The notes under the pieces are model-generated. The model worked only from the letters and a program-made list of their open reading frames with translations, searched no databases and was not told the origin of the DNA. The position numbers and the translations under genes are program-made. This document shows, piece after piece, positions 8,555 through 16,736 of a stretch of 64,000 bases of DNA (position 1 is its first letter; every line of letters starts with the position of its first letter). This stretch comes from Streptomyces sp. NK15101 (GTDB lineage: Bacteria; Actinomycetota; Actinomycetes; Streptomycetales; Streptomycetaceae), in the NCBI RefSeq assembly GCF_020400725.1, contig NZ_JAINVG010000029.1:23674-87673 (forward strand). The letters run 5' to 3'.

Positions 8555-8890
8555 ATGGACACGCTCGACCCATCCGTGGATGGTGATCGCTATGTCGCAC
8601 TGCACAACAGCCCCCAGTTCAGGGCCTTGCGACGCAAATCGAATACCTTCACCTCCTGGGTGAGCGGCCTCTTCTACGGATGGTGGTTCCTCGTCATCCT
8701 GCTCGCCGCCTTCGCTCCGGACTTCTACCGCGAGGAGATCGTCGGCCCGATCAACGTGGGCCTGCTCTTCGTCTTCCTCTCGCTCAACCTGGTGGTGGCG
8801 GTCTCCACGCTGTACCTGCGACACGCCCGTACCCAGCTGGATCCCATGACCGACCGGATCCGGGCGGACCTGGAAGGAGACCTCCGATGA
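8555..8890 (+). CDS. DUF485 small inner-membrane protein
   Basis: 111 residues with the DUF485 pattern: an N-terminal segment LRRKSNTFTSWVS and two transmembrane helices (YGWWFLVILLAAFAPDFY and NVGLLFVFLSLNLVVAVSTLYL), then a cytoplasmic tail. Such proteins (YjcH in E. coli) are encoded immediately upstream of acetate-type sodium:solute symporters, as here. The stop overlaps the next start (ATGA at 8887), indicating translational coupling. GGAGG precedes ATG 8555. Confidence 0.9.
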   Translation: MDTLDPSVDGDRYVALHNSPQFRALRRKSNTFTSWVSGLFYGWWFLVILLAAFAPDFYREEIVGPINVGLLFVFLSLNLVVAVSTLYLRHARTQLDPMTDRIRADLEGDLR

Positions 8891-10590
8891 ACGGAGTCCT
8901 CGCGGCCCCTCACCTGCCCCCCGTCGAGAACACCTGGGCGGCGCCCGGCATCGCCGCGGCGGTCGCCATCGCCCTCGCGGCCGTGGTGTTCTACCTCGTG
9001 GGATCGGCGCGCGGCAGCACGCGCACCCCGGACGGCTTCCTCCTCGCGAACCGGAACGTCCCGACCGGTCAGAACACCCTCGCGCACCTCGGCGCGTTCA
9101 TCATGTACTCGACCGTCATCATCATCACCGGGCACATCGCGCTGAACGGCTACGACGCGATCCTCATGATGACGGCCTTCACGATCGGCTCGGTGCTCGG
9201 CGTGCTGATCTACGCCGGCCCGATGCGGAACGTGGGCGGGCACACGATGGGCGACCTGTTCGTGCTGCGCGCCAAGGAGCGTCCCGCGCGGATCGCGTCG
9301 GCAGTGATCACCCTGACGACCTACACCATGTTCATGGTCTCCATGCTGGCCGCGATCGGCCAGGTCGCCATCCGGATGTTCGACACCAGTGCCGAACCGA
9401 ACCTGGCCTTCGGCGGGATCGTGGTCGCCGTCGTCGGCGCGGTCGCCATCGCGTGGGTGTACATGGGCGGCATGCTCGGAGTCACCCGACTGCTCGCGCT
9501 CAAGACGATCCTGATGGGCGTCTTCGTGGTGCTGCTGACCGCGGCCGTACTGATCAAGTACAAGCTGAACATCTTCGACCTGCTCGACGACGCCCAGGCC
9601 AACGCGAAGCCGGACCGCCGCGGGTTCGACCTGCTCGGCCCGGGCCGCCAGTTCGGCGACGGCTCGACCCCGCTGTCGACCCAGGACCCGTGGGTCCACC
9701 TGTCGAAGCTCTTCTGCATCGCCGTCGGCGGCATGGGCATGCCGTGGGTCTTCATGCGCTTCTACGCGGCGACCACGGCACGCAACGCGCGGCGCGCGGC
9801 CGGCTGGGCGTCGATCGTCGCCGTCGGCTTCTACCAGTGCATGGCCATCCTCGGTCTCGGCGCCGTCGCGATCCTCGGCCTGGGCAACTACGGCATGAGG
9901 TCCGAGCACCGCGACATCACCCTGCCCAAGCTCGTGGACTACTTCGGCGGTCAGTGGGCGTCCGGCATCTTCGGCGGGCTCGCCCTGATCTCGGTCGCCG
10001 CGATCTTCGCGGGCCTGCTGATCAACGGCGTGACCTCCTACACCAAGGACATCAACGCGGCGCGTGGCCGCAAGCCGGCGCCGGCCGCCGAGCTGAAGGA
10101 GATCCGGCGCAACGTCCTGGTGATCGGAATCGTCTCGATCGTCGTGGGCGGGGCGATGGTGCCGCTGTTCACCCACCTCTTCATCCCGACCGCGGTCGAC
10201 CTGGGAGCCGCCACGGTCCTGCCGGCGATCCTCTACTCGCTGTACTGGCGGCGCTTCAACACCCGGGGACTGAAGTGGACGGTCTACGGCGGGATGGCGG
10301 TGACCATGTTCATGGTCGTCTTCTCCAACGGCATCTCCGGGGACCCCACCACCGCCATGTTCCCCGACCTCGACTTCAAGCTCTTCGACATCGAGCCCGG
10401 ACTGCTCTCGACGCCGATCGCCTTCCTGCTCGGCTACGTCGGAACGGTCACCAGCAAGGAGCGCAACGACGCGGGCTTCGCCGAGCTGCAGGTCCGTGCC
10501 TTCACGGGCATCACCTTCCCCACCCGCAAGGACCCGCTCGCCGGGGACGGGCAGCACCGGGAGAGCCAGGCGTCCGGCGCGGTGCACTGA
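8887..10590 (+). CDS. Sodium:solute symporter, ActP-like (acetate/monocarboxylate)
   Basis: 567 residues with about 13 membrane helices of the SSS family. Recognisable pieces are DGFLLANRNVPTGQNTLAHLGAF (short of the usual ASxS pattern), MGGMLGVTRLLALKTILMG and the partner DUF485 gene upstream. ActP-type carriers import acetate, pyruvate or other short carboxylates with sodium or protons. The distance from classic ActP suggests a different carboxylate. It is translated with the DUF485 protein through the 4-nt overlap and ends at a strong bidirectional hairpin. Confidence 0.88.
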   Translation: MNGVLAAPHLPPVENTWAAPGIAAAVAIALAAVVFYLVGSARGSTRTPDGFLLANRNVPTGQNTLAHLGAFIMYSTVIIITGHIALNGYDAILMMTAFTIGSVLGVLIYAGPMRNVGGHTMGDLFVLRAKERPARIASAVITLTTYTMFMVSMLAAIGQVAIRMFDTSAEPNLAFGGIVVAVVGAVAIAWVYMGGMLGVTRLLALKTILMGVFVVLLTAAVLIKYKLNIFDLLDDAQANAKPDRRGFDLLGPGRQFGDGSTPLSTQDPWVHLSKLFCIAVGGMGMPWVFMRFYAATTARNARRAAGWASIVAVGFYQCMAILGLGAVAILGLGNYGMRSEHRDITLPKLVDYFGGQWASGIFGGLALISVAAIFAGLLINGVTSYTKDINAARGRKPAPAAELKEIRRNVLVIGIVSIVVGGAMVPLFTHLFIPTAVDLGAATVLPAILYSLYWRRFNTRGLKWTVYGGMAVTMFMVVFSNGISGDPTTAMFPDLDFKLFDIEPGLLSTPIAFLLGYVGTVTSKERNDAGFAELQVRAFTGITFPTRKDPLAGDGQHRESQASGAVH

Positions 10591-10611
10591 GGCCCCACGG
10601 CTCCCGACCTC

Positions 10612-10651
10612 CCGTGTGGAGTCCGGCGGTTCGCCGCCGGACTCCACACGG
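10612..10651. terminator. Bidirectional hairpin terminator
   Basis: Perfect 18-bp stem CCGTGTGGAGTCCGGCGG / CCGCCGGACTCCACACGG with a TTCG tetraloop, between the convergent symporter and response-regulator genes. Confidence 0.92.
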
Positions 10652-10660
10652 ATGTCACGG

Positions 10661-11338
10661 CTACGGCGTGACGAGCCCGGTCCGGTAGGCGATGACGACC
10701 AGCTGCGCGCGGTCCCGCGCCCCCAGTTTGACCATCGCGTGGCTGACGTGGGTGCGCGCCGTGGCCGGGCTCAGGCACAGCGCGGTGCCGATCTCGTCGT
10801 TGCTCAGGCCCTGTCCCACCAGAGCCAGCACCTCGCGCTCGCGCTGGGTCAGCACCGCCAGCCGGTCCTCGCCGGCCTGCGTGGCGACCCGCTGCGCGGT
10901 GAACTGGGCGATCAGCCGGCGCGTGATCCGCGGGGCGAGCAGCGCGTCTCCGGCGGCGACGACCCGGATGGCGTGCAGGAGTTCGGCCGGTCCCGCGTCC
11001 TTGAGCATGAAGCCGCTGGCACCCGCCTGCAGCGCCTCGAAGACGTACGCGTCGGTCTCGTACGTGGTGAGGATCAGGACCCGGACCTGCTGGAGTCCCG
11101 GCGTCCTGACGATCTGACCGGTCGCCTGGATCCCGTCGACCTTCGGCATGCGGATGTCCATGAGGACGACGTCGGGGCGGGTCGCACGGGCCCGCTCGAC
11201 GGCCTCCGCACCGTCGGTGGCCTCACCCACCACCTCGATGTCGTCCTCGACGTCGATCAGGACCTTGAACCCGGATCGCACGAGACGCTCGTCATCGGCG
11301 AGCAGGACCCTGATGGGAGCTGCGCCCGGCGCGTTCAT
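10661..11338 (-). CDS. NarL/LuxR-family response regulator
   Basis: 225 residues. The receiver domain (VLLADDERLVRSGFK, phosphoacceptor Asp in VVLMDIRMPKVDG, conserved Lys in MLKDAGP) is followed by a LuxR-type HTH (LTQREREVLALVGQGLSNDEIG...THVSHAMVKLG). No kinase gene is adjacent; the only kinase of the matching class in the window is at 3607-4845, so the two may form a split pair (inference). It faces the symporter convergently and diverges from the DUF6220-like/multicopper oxidase operon, making that operon another possible target. The ribosome-binding site at ATG 11338 is weak. Confidence 0.92.
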   Translation of the reverse strand: MNAPGAAPIRVLLADDERLVRSGFKVLIDVEDDIEVVGEATDGAEAVERARATRPDVVLMDIRMPKVDGIQATGQIVRTPGLQQVRVLILTTYETDAYVFEALQAGASGFMLKDAGPAELLHAIRVVAAGDALLAPRITRRLIAQFTAQRVATQAGEDRLAVLTQREREVLALVGQGLSNDEIGTALCLSPATARTHVSHAMVKLGARDRAQLVVIAYRTGLVTP

Positions 11339-11627
11339 GGCCGCGCCGTTCGGGTCTGCGCCGGAGATCGCGTGCTCGTCGACGGCGTGGCTCTGAGTCG
11401 CATACCCGAGATCCTACTGCCGGGCCGGGGGCGGCGAGTGCCCGTCCGGCCCTGATCGTCTACGGCGCTGAGCGCAATCAAACCCCGGCCCCGTACGCAG
11501 ATTTGCGTACGGACGGCCATCTGACACCGGAGGACGCCGCGGGTCCGTCGACGCGACGATTCCTCCGAGACTCCGCCGACGGAAACAGGCACGTCCGTGA
11601 CCACACCAACCCGAAAGGCGCTTTCCG

Positions 11628-12065
11628 ATGCGTAAAGCCATCGCCGGACTGGCGGCATTCATCATGCTCGCGATCGCGGTGCAGTTCTACCTGGCCGGCA
11701 GTGGGGCGTTCGCCGAAACGCCCATCGAGGAGGCCTTCAAGCCGCACCGGTCGCTGGGCTATCTGATCGTCCTCCTCTCGCTCGTGCTGACGGTGCTCGC
11801 CGCGGTGGCCCGCGTGCCCGGCCGGCTCGTCGGCATGGCCGGTGCGCTCGTCGGCCTGGGGATCCTCCAGCCCGTGATCGCGGTCGTCGCCAAGGCGTTC
11901 GACGACCCCTCGGGCGCGGGCCGCATCGTCTTCGGCCTGCACGCGGTCGGCGCGCTGGCCATGGTGGCCGTGGCCGTCAGGATCCAGCGCACGGCGCGCG
12001 AGCTGTCGAACTCCCCGGCGTCCGCCGCGCAGGCCACCGGACCCGCCCAGGGGTCCGCGCAGTGA
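11628..12065 (+). CDS. DUF6220-like small membrane protein
   Basis: 145 residues with four hydrophobic helices: RKAIAGLAAFIMLAIAVQFYL, LGYLIVLLSLVLTVLAAVA, LVGMAGALVGLGILQPVIAVVA and IVFGLHAVGALAMVAVAV. HRSLGY and GLHA carry conserved-looking His residues in or next to membrane segments, reminiscent of small haem- or copper-handling membrane proteins. The tail is low-complexity (SNSPASAAQATGPAQGSAQ). GTGA overlap with the next gene (12062) shows coupling to the multicopper oxidase. The function is unknown; a role in electron supply or assembly for the oxidase is possible. Confidence 0.8.
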   Translation: MRKAIAGLAAFIMLAIAVQFYLAGSGAFAETPIEEAFKPHRSLGYLIVLLSLVLTVLAAVARVPGRLVGMAGALVGLGILQPVIAVVAKAFDDPSGAGRIVFGLHAVGALAMVAVAVRIQRTARELSNSPASAAQATGPAQGSAQ

Positions 12066-14053
12066 CCACCGCCCAGCTGATCCTCCTGGACCACGCCGTC
12101 GCCCTGCTGGGCGTCGTGTCGTGGTTCGGGGCGGGCGTCACGGCGGCCCTCCGGCGCCACCGGCTCGGATTCGGCCTGCTCGTCGCGGCCGTCCTGGTCA
12201 CGCTCGCCCGGGTCGCCACCGTCTCGGTCCTCGCCGGCCGCGGCTGGTGGTTCGTCGCGGACAAGGTGCTGCTGGGACTTCCGCTGCTCGGCGTCGCCGG
12301 GGCGACCGCGGTGATCGTCGCGGGGCCCCGGCTGCGGGCGTCGGCCAAGGGCGACGGCGAGCGCCTGCCGGCGCGCTGCGTCGTCGCGCTGCTCACCGCC
12401 GCCTACGCCGCGCTGGCCGCCCTCCTGGTGCCCCTCCTCGCCGGATACCCCCTCACCTGGTCGACCGCGCTGATCGCGGTCTCGCTGGTGTCGGCCGGCG
12501 CCGTGCTGACCTCCCGCGTCATGGCGCGGGAGGCGGACGGCGAGGGGACGCGGGAGGAGACGGAGCTCCAGGCCGCGCCCACCCGGCGGCGGTTCGTCAG
12601 CTCCGCCGTGGGAGCCGGTGTCGCCGTGGGCGCGGGGGCCACGGGCGTCGGCCTGCTCTTCCGGTCACCCGAGTCCTTCGTCACCGGAGGCGGCCCGGCC
12701 CACCCGGCCGGCTCCCACCACCGGGCGACGTCGGTGGCCGATCTGCGCGGCCTCACCACTCCGGCTCCCGGCGGTGCCACGCGCCGGCACGTGCTCACCG
12801 CGAAGAAGGCCACCGTACGGCTGGAGTCCGGACACGAGATCGACGCGTGGACGTACAACGGCCAGGTACCGGGCCCGGCGATCACCGCCACCCAGGGCGA
12901 CCTGATCGAGGTGACGCTGCGCAACGGCGACATCGAGGACGGGGTCACCCTCCACTGGCACGGCTACGACGTGCCGTGCGGCGAGGACGGGGTGCCGGGC
13001 CTGACACAGCGTCCGGTGACGCCCGGCGGGGAGTTCGTCTACCGGTTCCGCGCCGACCAGGCGGGCACGTACTGGTACCACACCCACGAGTCGTCGGACC
13101 CGGCCGTCCACAAGGGGCTGTACGGGACGCTCGTCGTCCGGCCGCGGGACGGACGCCCGGCCGGTGAGGGCCCGGACCCGCGGGAGGTCGACCTCACGCT
13201 GCCCGTCCACACCTTCGACGGCACCGCGGTCCTGGGGAACCGGGACGGGCGCACCACGCACACCGCGGCACCCGGTGCGCCGGTACGGCTGCGCCTGATC
13301 AACACCGACTCGGATCCGCACCGGATCGCCCTCACCGGGACCCGGTTCCGGATCGAGGCCGTCGACGGCCGGGACCTCAACCATCCCGGGCAGGTCCGCG
13401 ACGTGGGCCTGCGCATGCCCGCCGGCGGGCGCTACGACCTGGTGTTCACCATGCCGGACACGGCCGTCGCGCTGGTGCTCGACGACGACCCCGGCACCGG
13501 GGTGCTGCTGCGCCCGGACGGGGCCGTCGACGGCGAGCCGCGGATCGAGGACACCTCCGACTGGCCGGAGCTCGACCTCCTGGCCTACGGAACGCCCGCC
13601 CGCGCCCCCTTCGATCCGGACTCCGCCGACCGGGACTTCACCCTCGTCCTGGACCGCGCGATCGCCATGGTCGACGGCGCCCCGGCCTACGCGCAGACGG
13701 TCAACGGACGGGGACACCCCTCGATCCCGGACCTGCTGGTCACCGAAGGCGACGTCGTCCGGTTCAAGGTCGTCAACCGAAGCCTGGAGACCCACCCCTG
13801 GCACCTGCACGGCCACCCCGTGCTGATCCTGTCCAGGGACGGAAAGCCCTCGTCCGGCAGTCCCCTGTGGGTGGACACGTTCGACGTGCGGGCGGGAGAG
13901 GTCTGGGAGGTGGCCTTCAAGGCGGACAACCCCGGCATCTGGATGAACCACTGCCACAACCTGCCCCACGCGGAGCAGGGGATGATGCTGCTCCTCTCCT
14001 ACGACTCGGTCACCACCCCGTTCGGCGGCGCGCACGCCGGCCACGGAGGGTAG
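12062..14053 (+). CDS. Membrane-anchored multicopper oxidase
   Basis: 663 residues in two parts. Residues 1-165 form about four or five membrane helices. A twin-arginine-like RRRFVSSAVGAG segment (about 178-195) then leads into an extracytoplasmic cupredoxin-type oxidase. All four copper-binding motifs are present: HWHGYD (about 298), WYHTHES (about 338), HPWHLHGHP (about 578) and HCHNLPHAEQGMM (about 631), so T1, T2 and T3 copper sites look intact. Laccase-like enzymes oxidise phenols or metal ions with O2. The membrane-domain fusion is less usual and would tether the enzyme outside the cytoplasm. It is coupled to the DUF6220-like gene by a 4-nt overlap. Confidence 0.93.
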   Translation: MTTAQLILLDHAVALLGVVSWFGAGVTAALRRHRLGFGLLVAAVLVTLARVATVSVLAGRGWWFVADKVLLGLPLLGVAGATAVIVAGPRLRASAKGDGERLPARCVVALLTAAYAALAALLVPLLAGYPLTWSTALIAVSLVSAGAVLTSRVMAREADGEGTREETELQAAPTRRRFVSSAVGAGVAVGAGATGVGLLFRSPESFVTGGGPAHPAGSHHRATSVADLRGLTTPAPGGATRRHVLTAKKATVRLESGHEIDAWTYNGQVPGPAITATQGDLIEVTLRNGDIEDGVTLHWHGYDVPCGEDGVPGLTQRPVTPGGEFVYRFRADQAGTYWYHTHESSDPAVHKGLYGTLVVRPRDGRPAGEGPDPREVDLTLPVHTFDGTAVLGNRDGRTTHTAAPGAPVRLRLINTDSDPHRIALTGTRFRIEAVDGRDLNHPGQVRDVGLRMPAGGRYDLVFTMPDTAVALVLDDDPGTGVLLRPDGAVDGEPRIEDTSDWPELDLLAYGTPARAPFDPDSADRDFTLVLDRAIAMVDGAPAYAQTVNGRGHPSIPDLLVTEGDVVRFKVVNRSLETHPWHLHGHPVLILSRDGKPSSGSPLWVDTFDVRAGEVWEVAFKADNPGIWMNHCHNLPHAEQGMMLLLSYDSVTTPFGGAHAGHGG

Positions 14054-14068
14054 GAGCCGGTGTTCGGA

Positions 14069-14098
14069 GGCGGCGGCACCGTGACCGGTGCCGCCGCC
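14069..14098. terminator. Bidirectional hairpin terminator
   Basis: Perfect 13-bp stem GGCGGCGGCACCG / CGGTGCCGCCGCC with a TGAC loop, between the multicopper oxidase and the leftward DoxX gene. Confidence 0.88.
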
Positions 14099-14099
14099 G

Positions 14100-14504
14100 T
14101 CACCGCGCGGACAGCAGCGCGAGGGTACGGTCCCGCCGGCCCCACGCGAGCACGGCGACGAGGGGGAGGAGGACCAGCGCCAGGACCGAGGGCGTACCGG
14201 CGACGAGGTTCGTGACCACAGCGCCGGTCATCAGGACCGTCAGCCCGAGCGCGGCCGCACCCGTCAGCCGCGGCACCAGCAGGCCGAGGGCGCCGAGGAC
14301 CTCGACCGTGCCGGTGAGGTACCTGAGCCACTGGCCCGCGCCGATCTGGTCGAAGAACTCGACCATCTGCTCCGCGCCGGCCAGCTTCGCGGAGCCCGCG
14401 GCCAGATAGAACGGCACCAGGAGCACCTGGATCACCAGCAGGGCCACGTTCGCGGCCCTGCTCCGCTCGCCCGGAGACGCCGGAGACGCCGTGCGCCCGC
14501 TCAC
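14100..14504 (-). CDS. DoxX-family integral membrane protein
   Basis: 134 residues with four helices and the DoxX pattern: FYLAAGSAKLAGAEQMVEFFDQIG, then GQWLRYLTGTVEVLGALGLL and further hydrophobic segments. Its GTG start overlaps the TGA of the ADIC synthase gene (GTGA at 14501-14504), so it is translated as the second gene of that leftward operon. DoxX-like proteins are found in redox and specialised-metabolite operons, but their roles are poorly defined. Placement suggests it is the left edge of the biosynthetic cluster. Confidence 0.85.
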   Translation of the reverse strand: MSGRTASPASPGERSRAANVALLVIQVLLVPFYLAAGSAKLAGAEQMVEFFDQIGAGQWLRYLTGTVEVLGALGLLVPRLTGAAALGLTVLMTGAVVTNLVAGTPSVLALVLLPLVAVLAWGRRDRTLALLSAR

Positions 14505-16507
14505 CGCACTCCTCCGACGTGCTGGGCGTAGACGCGCGCGAAGCCGGTGTCCCCCGCCTCGCCGAGCAGCGAGACGAGCAGGTCACGCAGGATGCGCGGG
14601 CCGTGCTGGGTGAGGACGGACTCGAGGTGGAACTGCACGGAGCGGAACCCCGTGCCGCGCAGGGCGTGCACCTCGCCGGTGCCGGGCTGCCGGCTGACCT
14701 CGACGGGCTTGCGCCACCCCGTCCCCGCGACGAAGTCGTACTCCGAGCGGGCGGTGTAGGTGTTGTAGTAGCCCACGAGTTCGTCCTGGCCGAACAGGTT
14801 GATCCGCTTCTGCACGCCCTGGTTGGGCACCGTGCGCCGGACGAGCTCGAAGCCCAGCTCCGAGGCGAGCACCTGGTGGCCCAGGCAGATGGAGAGGAAC
14901 GGGACGGAGCCGGCGAGCAGGTCGCGGGTGAGCGCGCGGAGCGTGTTCAGCCGGGGCGAGGTCGTGTCCCGCGGGTCGCCCGGTCCGGGGCCGACGACGA
15001 CCAGGTCGTACTCCTCCGGCGACAGCGGACGGTCGAAGCGCGTGATCGTGGTCGTCAGGCCCAGGGCGCGCAGCTGGTGGCCGAGCATCCCCATGAAGGT
15101 GTCCTCGTTGTCGACGAGCAGCACGCGCCGCCCGTCCAGCGCCGGGTCCGGTCCGCCGCGCTGCGCACCGGCGAGCCAGAACCGCGACAGCGTGGCATTG
15201 CGGTTCAACAGGGCCCGGCGCACCTGGGGGTCGGCGGCGGGTGACGCGTACGCCCCCGCGGGGACGGGCCGGCCGCCGGCGCCGCCGGGCGAGGCGAGGC
15301 CGAGCGCTTCGAGCATGCCCGCGGCCTTGGCCCGGGTCTCGGCCACCTCGGATTCGGGGTCGGAGTCGCGGACCAGGGTGGCGCCGACGCCCAGGCGGAG
15401 ACGGCCCTCGTCGTCGATCTCGGCGGTCCGGATCATGATCGCCGAGTCGAGGGTGCGGTCGTCCGTCGCGTCGCGGCCGATGAGGGCGAGGACGCCGCCG
15501 TAGTGTCCGCGGCCCGTGGTCTCGTGGCGGGCGATGACGCGGAAGGCGTTCTCCAGGGGACTGCCGGTGACGGTCGGCGCGAGCAGGGTCTCCCGCAGCA
15601 CGTCGCGCACATCGTGGTCGCTGTCGCCCGTCAGGATGTATTCGGAGTGGGTCAGCCGCGCCATTTCCTTGAGGAAGGGGCCGTGCACCCGACCGCCGGT
15701 GGCGCACATGCGCGCCATCATTTTCAGCTCTTCGTCCACGACCATGTAGAGCTCGTTGGCTTCTTTCTGGTCGTTCAGGAACTTCAGCAGCCCGGCCGTC
15801 TCCGGACCGGTCGCGGGGTGCCGGTAGGTCCCGCTGATGGGGTTCATGGAGACGGTGCCCGCGGCCATGCCGACGTGCGCCTCCGGCGACGCTCCGATGA
15901 ACGTTCCCGCGCCGGTGTGGAACAGGAACGTCCAGTGCGACCCGAGCTCGCCGGTCAGCAGCCTCCGGAAAACGGCGAGTTCCGTGCGCACCGAGCAGTC
16001 GTCGAGCCGTGCCGTGAAGGAGCGCCTGATGACGAAGTTGGAACCGGCGCCCTGACCGATCTCCTCGCTCAGCACCCGTCTGACGGTCGCCGCGTACTCC
16101 TCGTCGCTGATGTCGAAGCCGGCATCGGACACGCGTATGTCCTGGTCGGGCAGGCCGGCCAGCGCCTCGTCACGGCTGAGCGCGGTCTGCCGGGCGACCC
16201 GCATGGCGAGCAGGGGCGCCCGGTCGTCGCGGCAGGCGAACCCCCGCTCGGTGATCTGCCGGTACGGAACCGCCACGAGCAGGTCGTGCCGGGCGCCCCC
16301 CGCCGGCCCCTCGGGCAGGGGCAGTTCGGCGAGGCTCCCCACGGCCTGGACCTCGCCGGTCAGGACCTCCACACGCGCGTCCGGCACCGAGCCGGGCCGG
16401 TAGAGCAGGGCGAAGGGGCGCCCGTCCGCACCGAGGCCGGCCAGCGCCTCGCCGGGGTCGTCCGGAGCGCCTGGGGAGTTGGCAGTACTCGAATCCGTCC
16501 CGTGCAT
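14501..16507 (-). CDS. 2-amino-2-deoxyisochorismate (ADIC) synthase, PhzE-like TrpE-TrpG fusion
   Basis: 668 residues. The chorismate-binding TrpE-like domain (about 30-400; MNPISGTYRHP, RTAEIDDEGRLRLGVGATLV) is fused to a class I glutamine amidotransferase domain (about 450-660; nucleophile Cys in SICLGHQ, FHLES near the end). Fused enzymes of this length are PhzE-type: they convert chorismate plus glutamine into ADIC without eliminating pyruvate. The isochorismatase and DhbA-like genes in this cluster complete the route ADIC to DHHA to 3-hydroxyanthranilate, which argues against a plain anthranilate synthase. ATG 16507 follows GGGAGCGG. It is divergent from the aspartokinase gene, with operator site B between them. 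Confidence 0.92.
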   Translation of the reverse strand: MHGTDSSTANSPGAPDDPGEALAGLGADGRPFALLYRPGSVPDARVEVLTGEVQAVGSLAELPLPEGPAGGARHDLLVAVPYRQITERGFACRDDRAPLLAMRVARQTALSRDEALAGLPDQDIRVSDAGFDISDEEYAATVRRVLSEEIGQGAGSNFVIRRSFTARLDDCSVRTELAVFRRLLTGELGSHWTFLFHTGAGTFIGASPEAHVGMAAGTVSMNPISGTYRHPATGPETAGLLKFLNDQKEANELYMVVDEELKMMARMCATGGRVHGPFLKEMARLTHSEYILTGDSDHDVRDVLRETLLAPTVTGSPLENAFRVIARHETTGRGHYGGVLALIGRDATDDRTLDSAIMIRTAEIDDEGRLRLGVGATLVRDSDPESEVAETRAKAAGMLEALGLASPGGAGGRPVPAGAYASPAADPQVRRALLNRNATLSRFWLAGAQRGGPDPALDGRRVLLVDNEDTFMGMLGHQLRALGLTTTITRFDRPLSPEEYDLVVVGPGPGDPRDTTSPRLNTLRALTRDLLAGSVPFLSICLGHQVLASELGFELVRRTVPNQGVQKRINLFGQDELVGYYNTYTARSEYDFVAGTGWRKPVEVSRQPGTGEVHALRGTGFRSVQFHLESVLTQHGPRILRDLLVSLLGEAGDTGFARVYAQHVGGVR

Positions 16508-16641
16508 ATCCGCTCCCAATCGCGTGAGATCACATCACCTCTGGATATTGCGGGGGCGGAAGGCGCCGGACATGACGTGAAGCCGCCATCGCGTGATTCC
16601 TGTTACGCCCGCGGCATGGCGTGAACTGCTGAATGAGACGG

Positions 16642-16661
16642 CACTACTCGGGCGAGTAGTG
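16642..16661. promoter_or_regulatory. Operator-like site B: perfect palindrome in the divergent promoter
   Basis: CACTACTCG-GG-CGAGTAGTG is a perfect 9-bp inverted repeat lying 135 bp upstream of the phzE-like start and 76 bp upstream of the aspartokinase start. Related copies lie at 3444-3475 and 34329-34359. One bound regulator could control both halves of the cluster. Confidence 0.7.
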
Positions 16662-16736
16662 GGCCCCGCCGTGACGGCCCGCCTACTGTCGAGCCCGTTC
16701 CGATTCGACGTTCGGCGAGAGGTGGTGAAATCGACC

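Noticed and set aside
8725..10647. Long minus-strand frame opposite the symporter
   Set aside because: Composition is Asp/His/Gly-rich without any fold; the plus-strand symporter has many clear membrane helices.
14501..16507. Plain anthranilate synthase (TrpE-TrpG fusion) for tryptophan
   Set aside because: The linked PhzD-like and DhbA-like genes and the absence of other trp genes favour ADIC synthase, although the sequence alone cannot exclude anthranilate formation.
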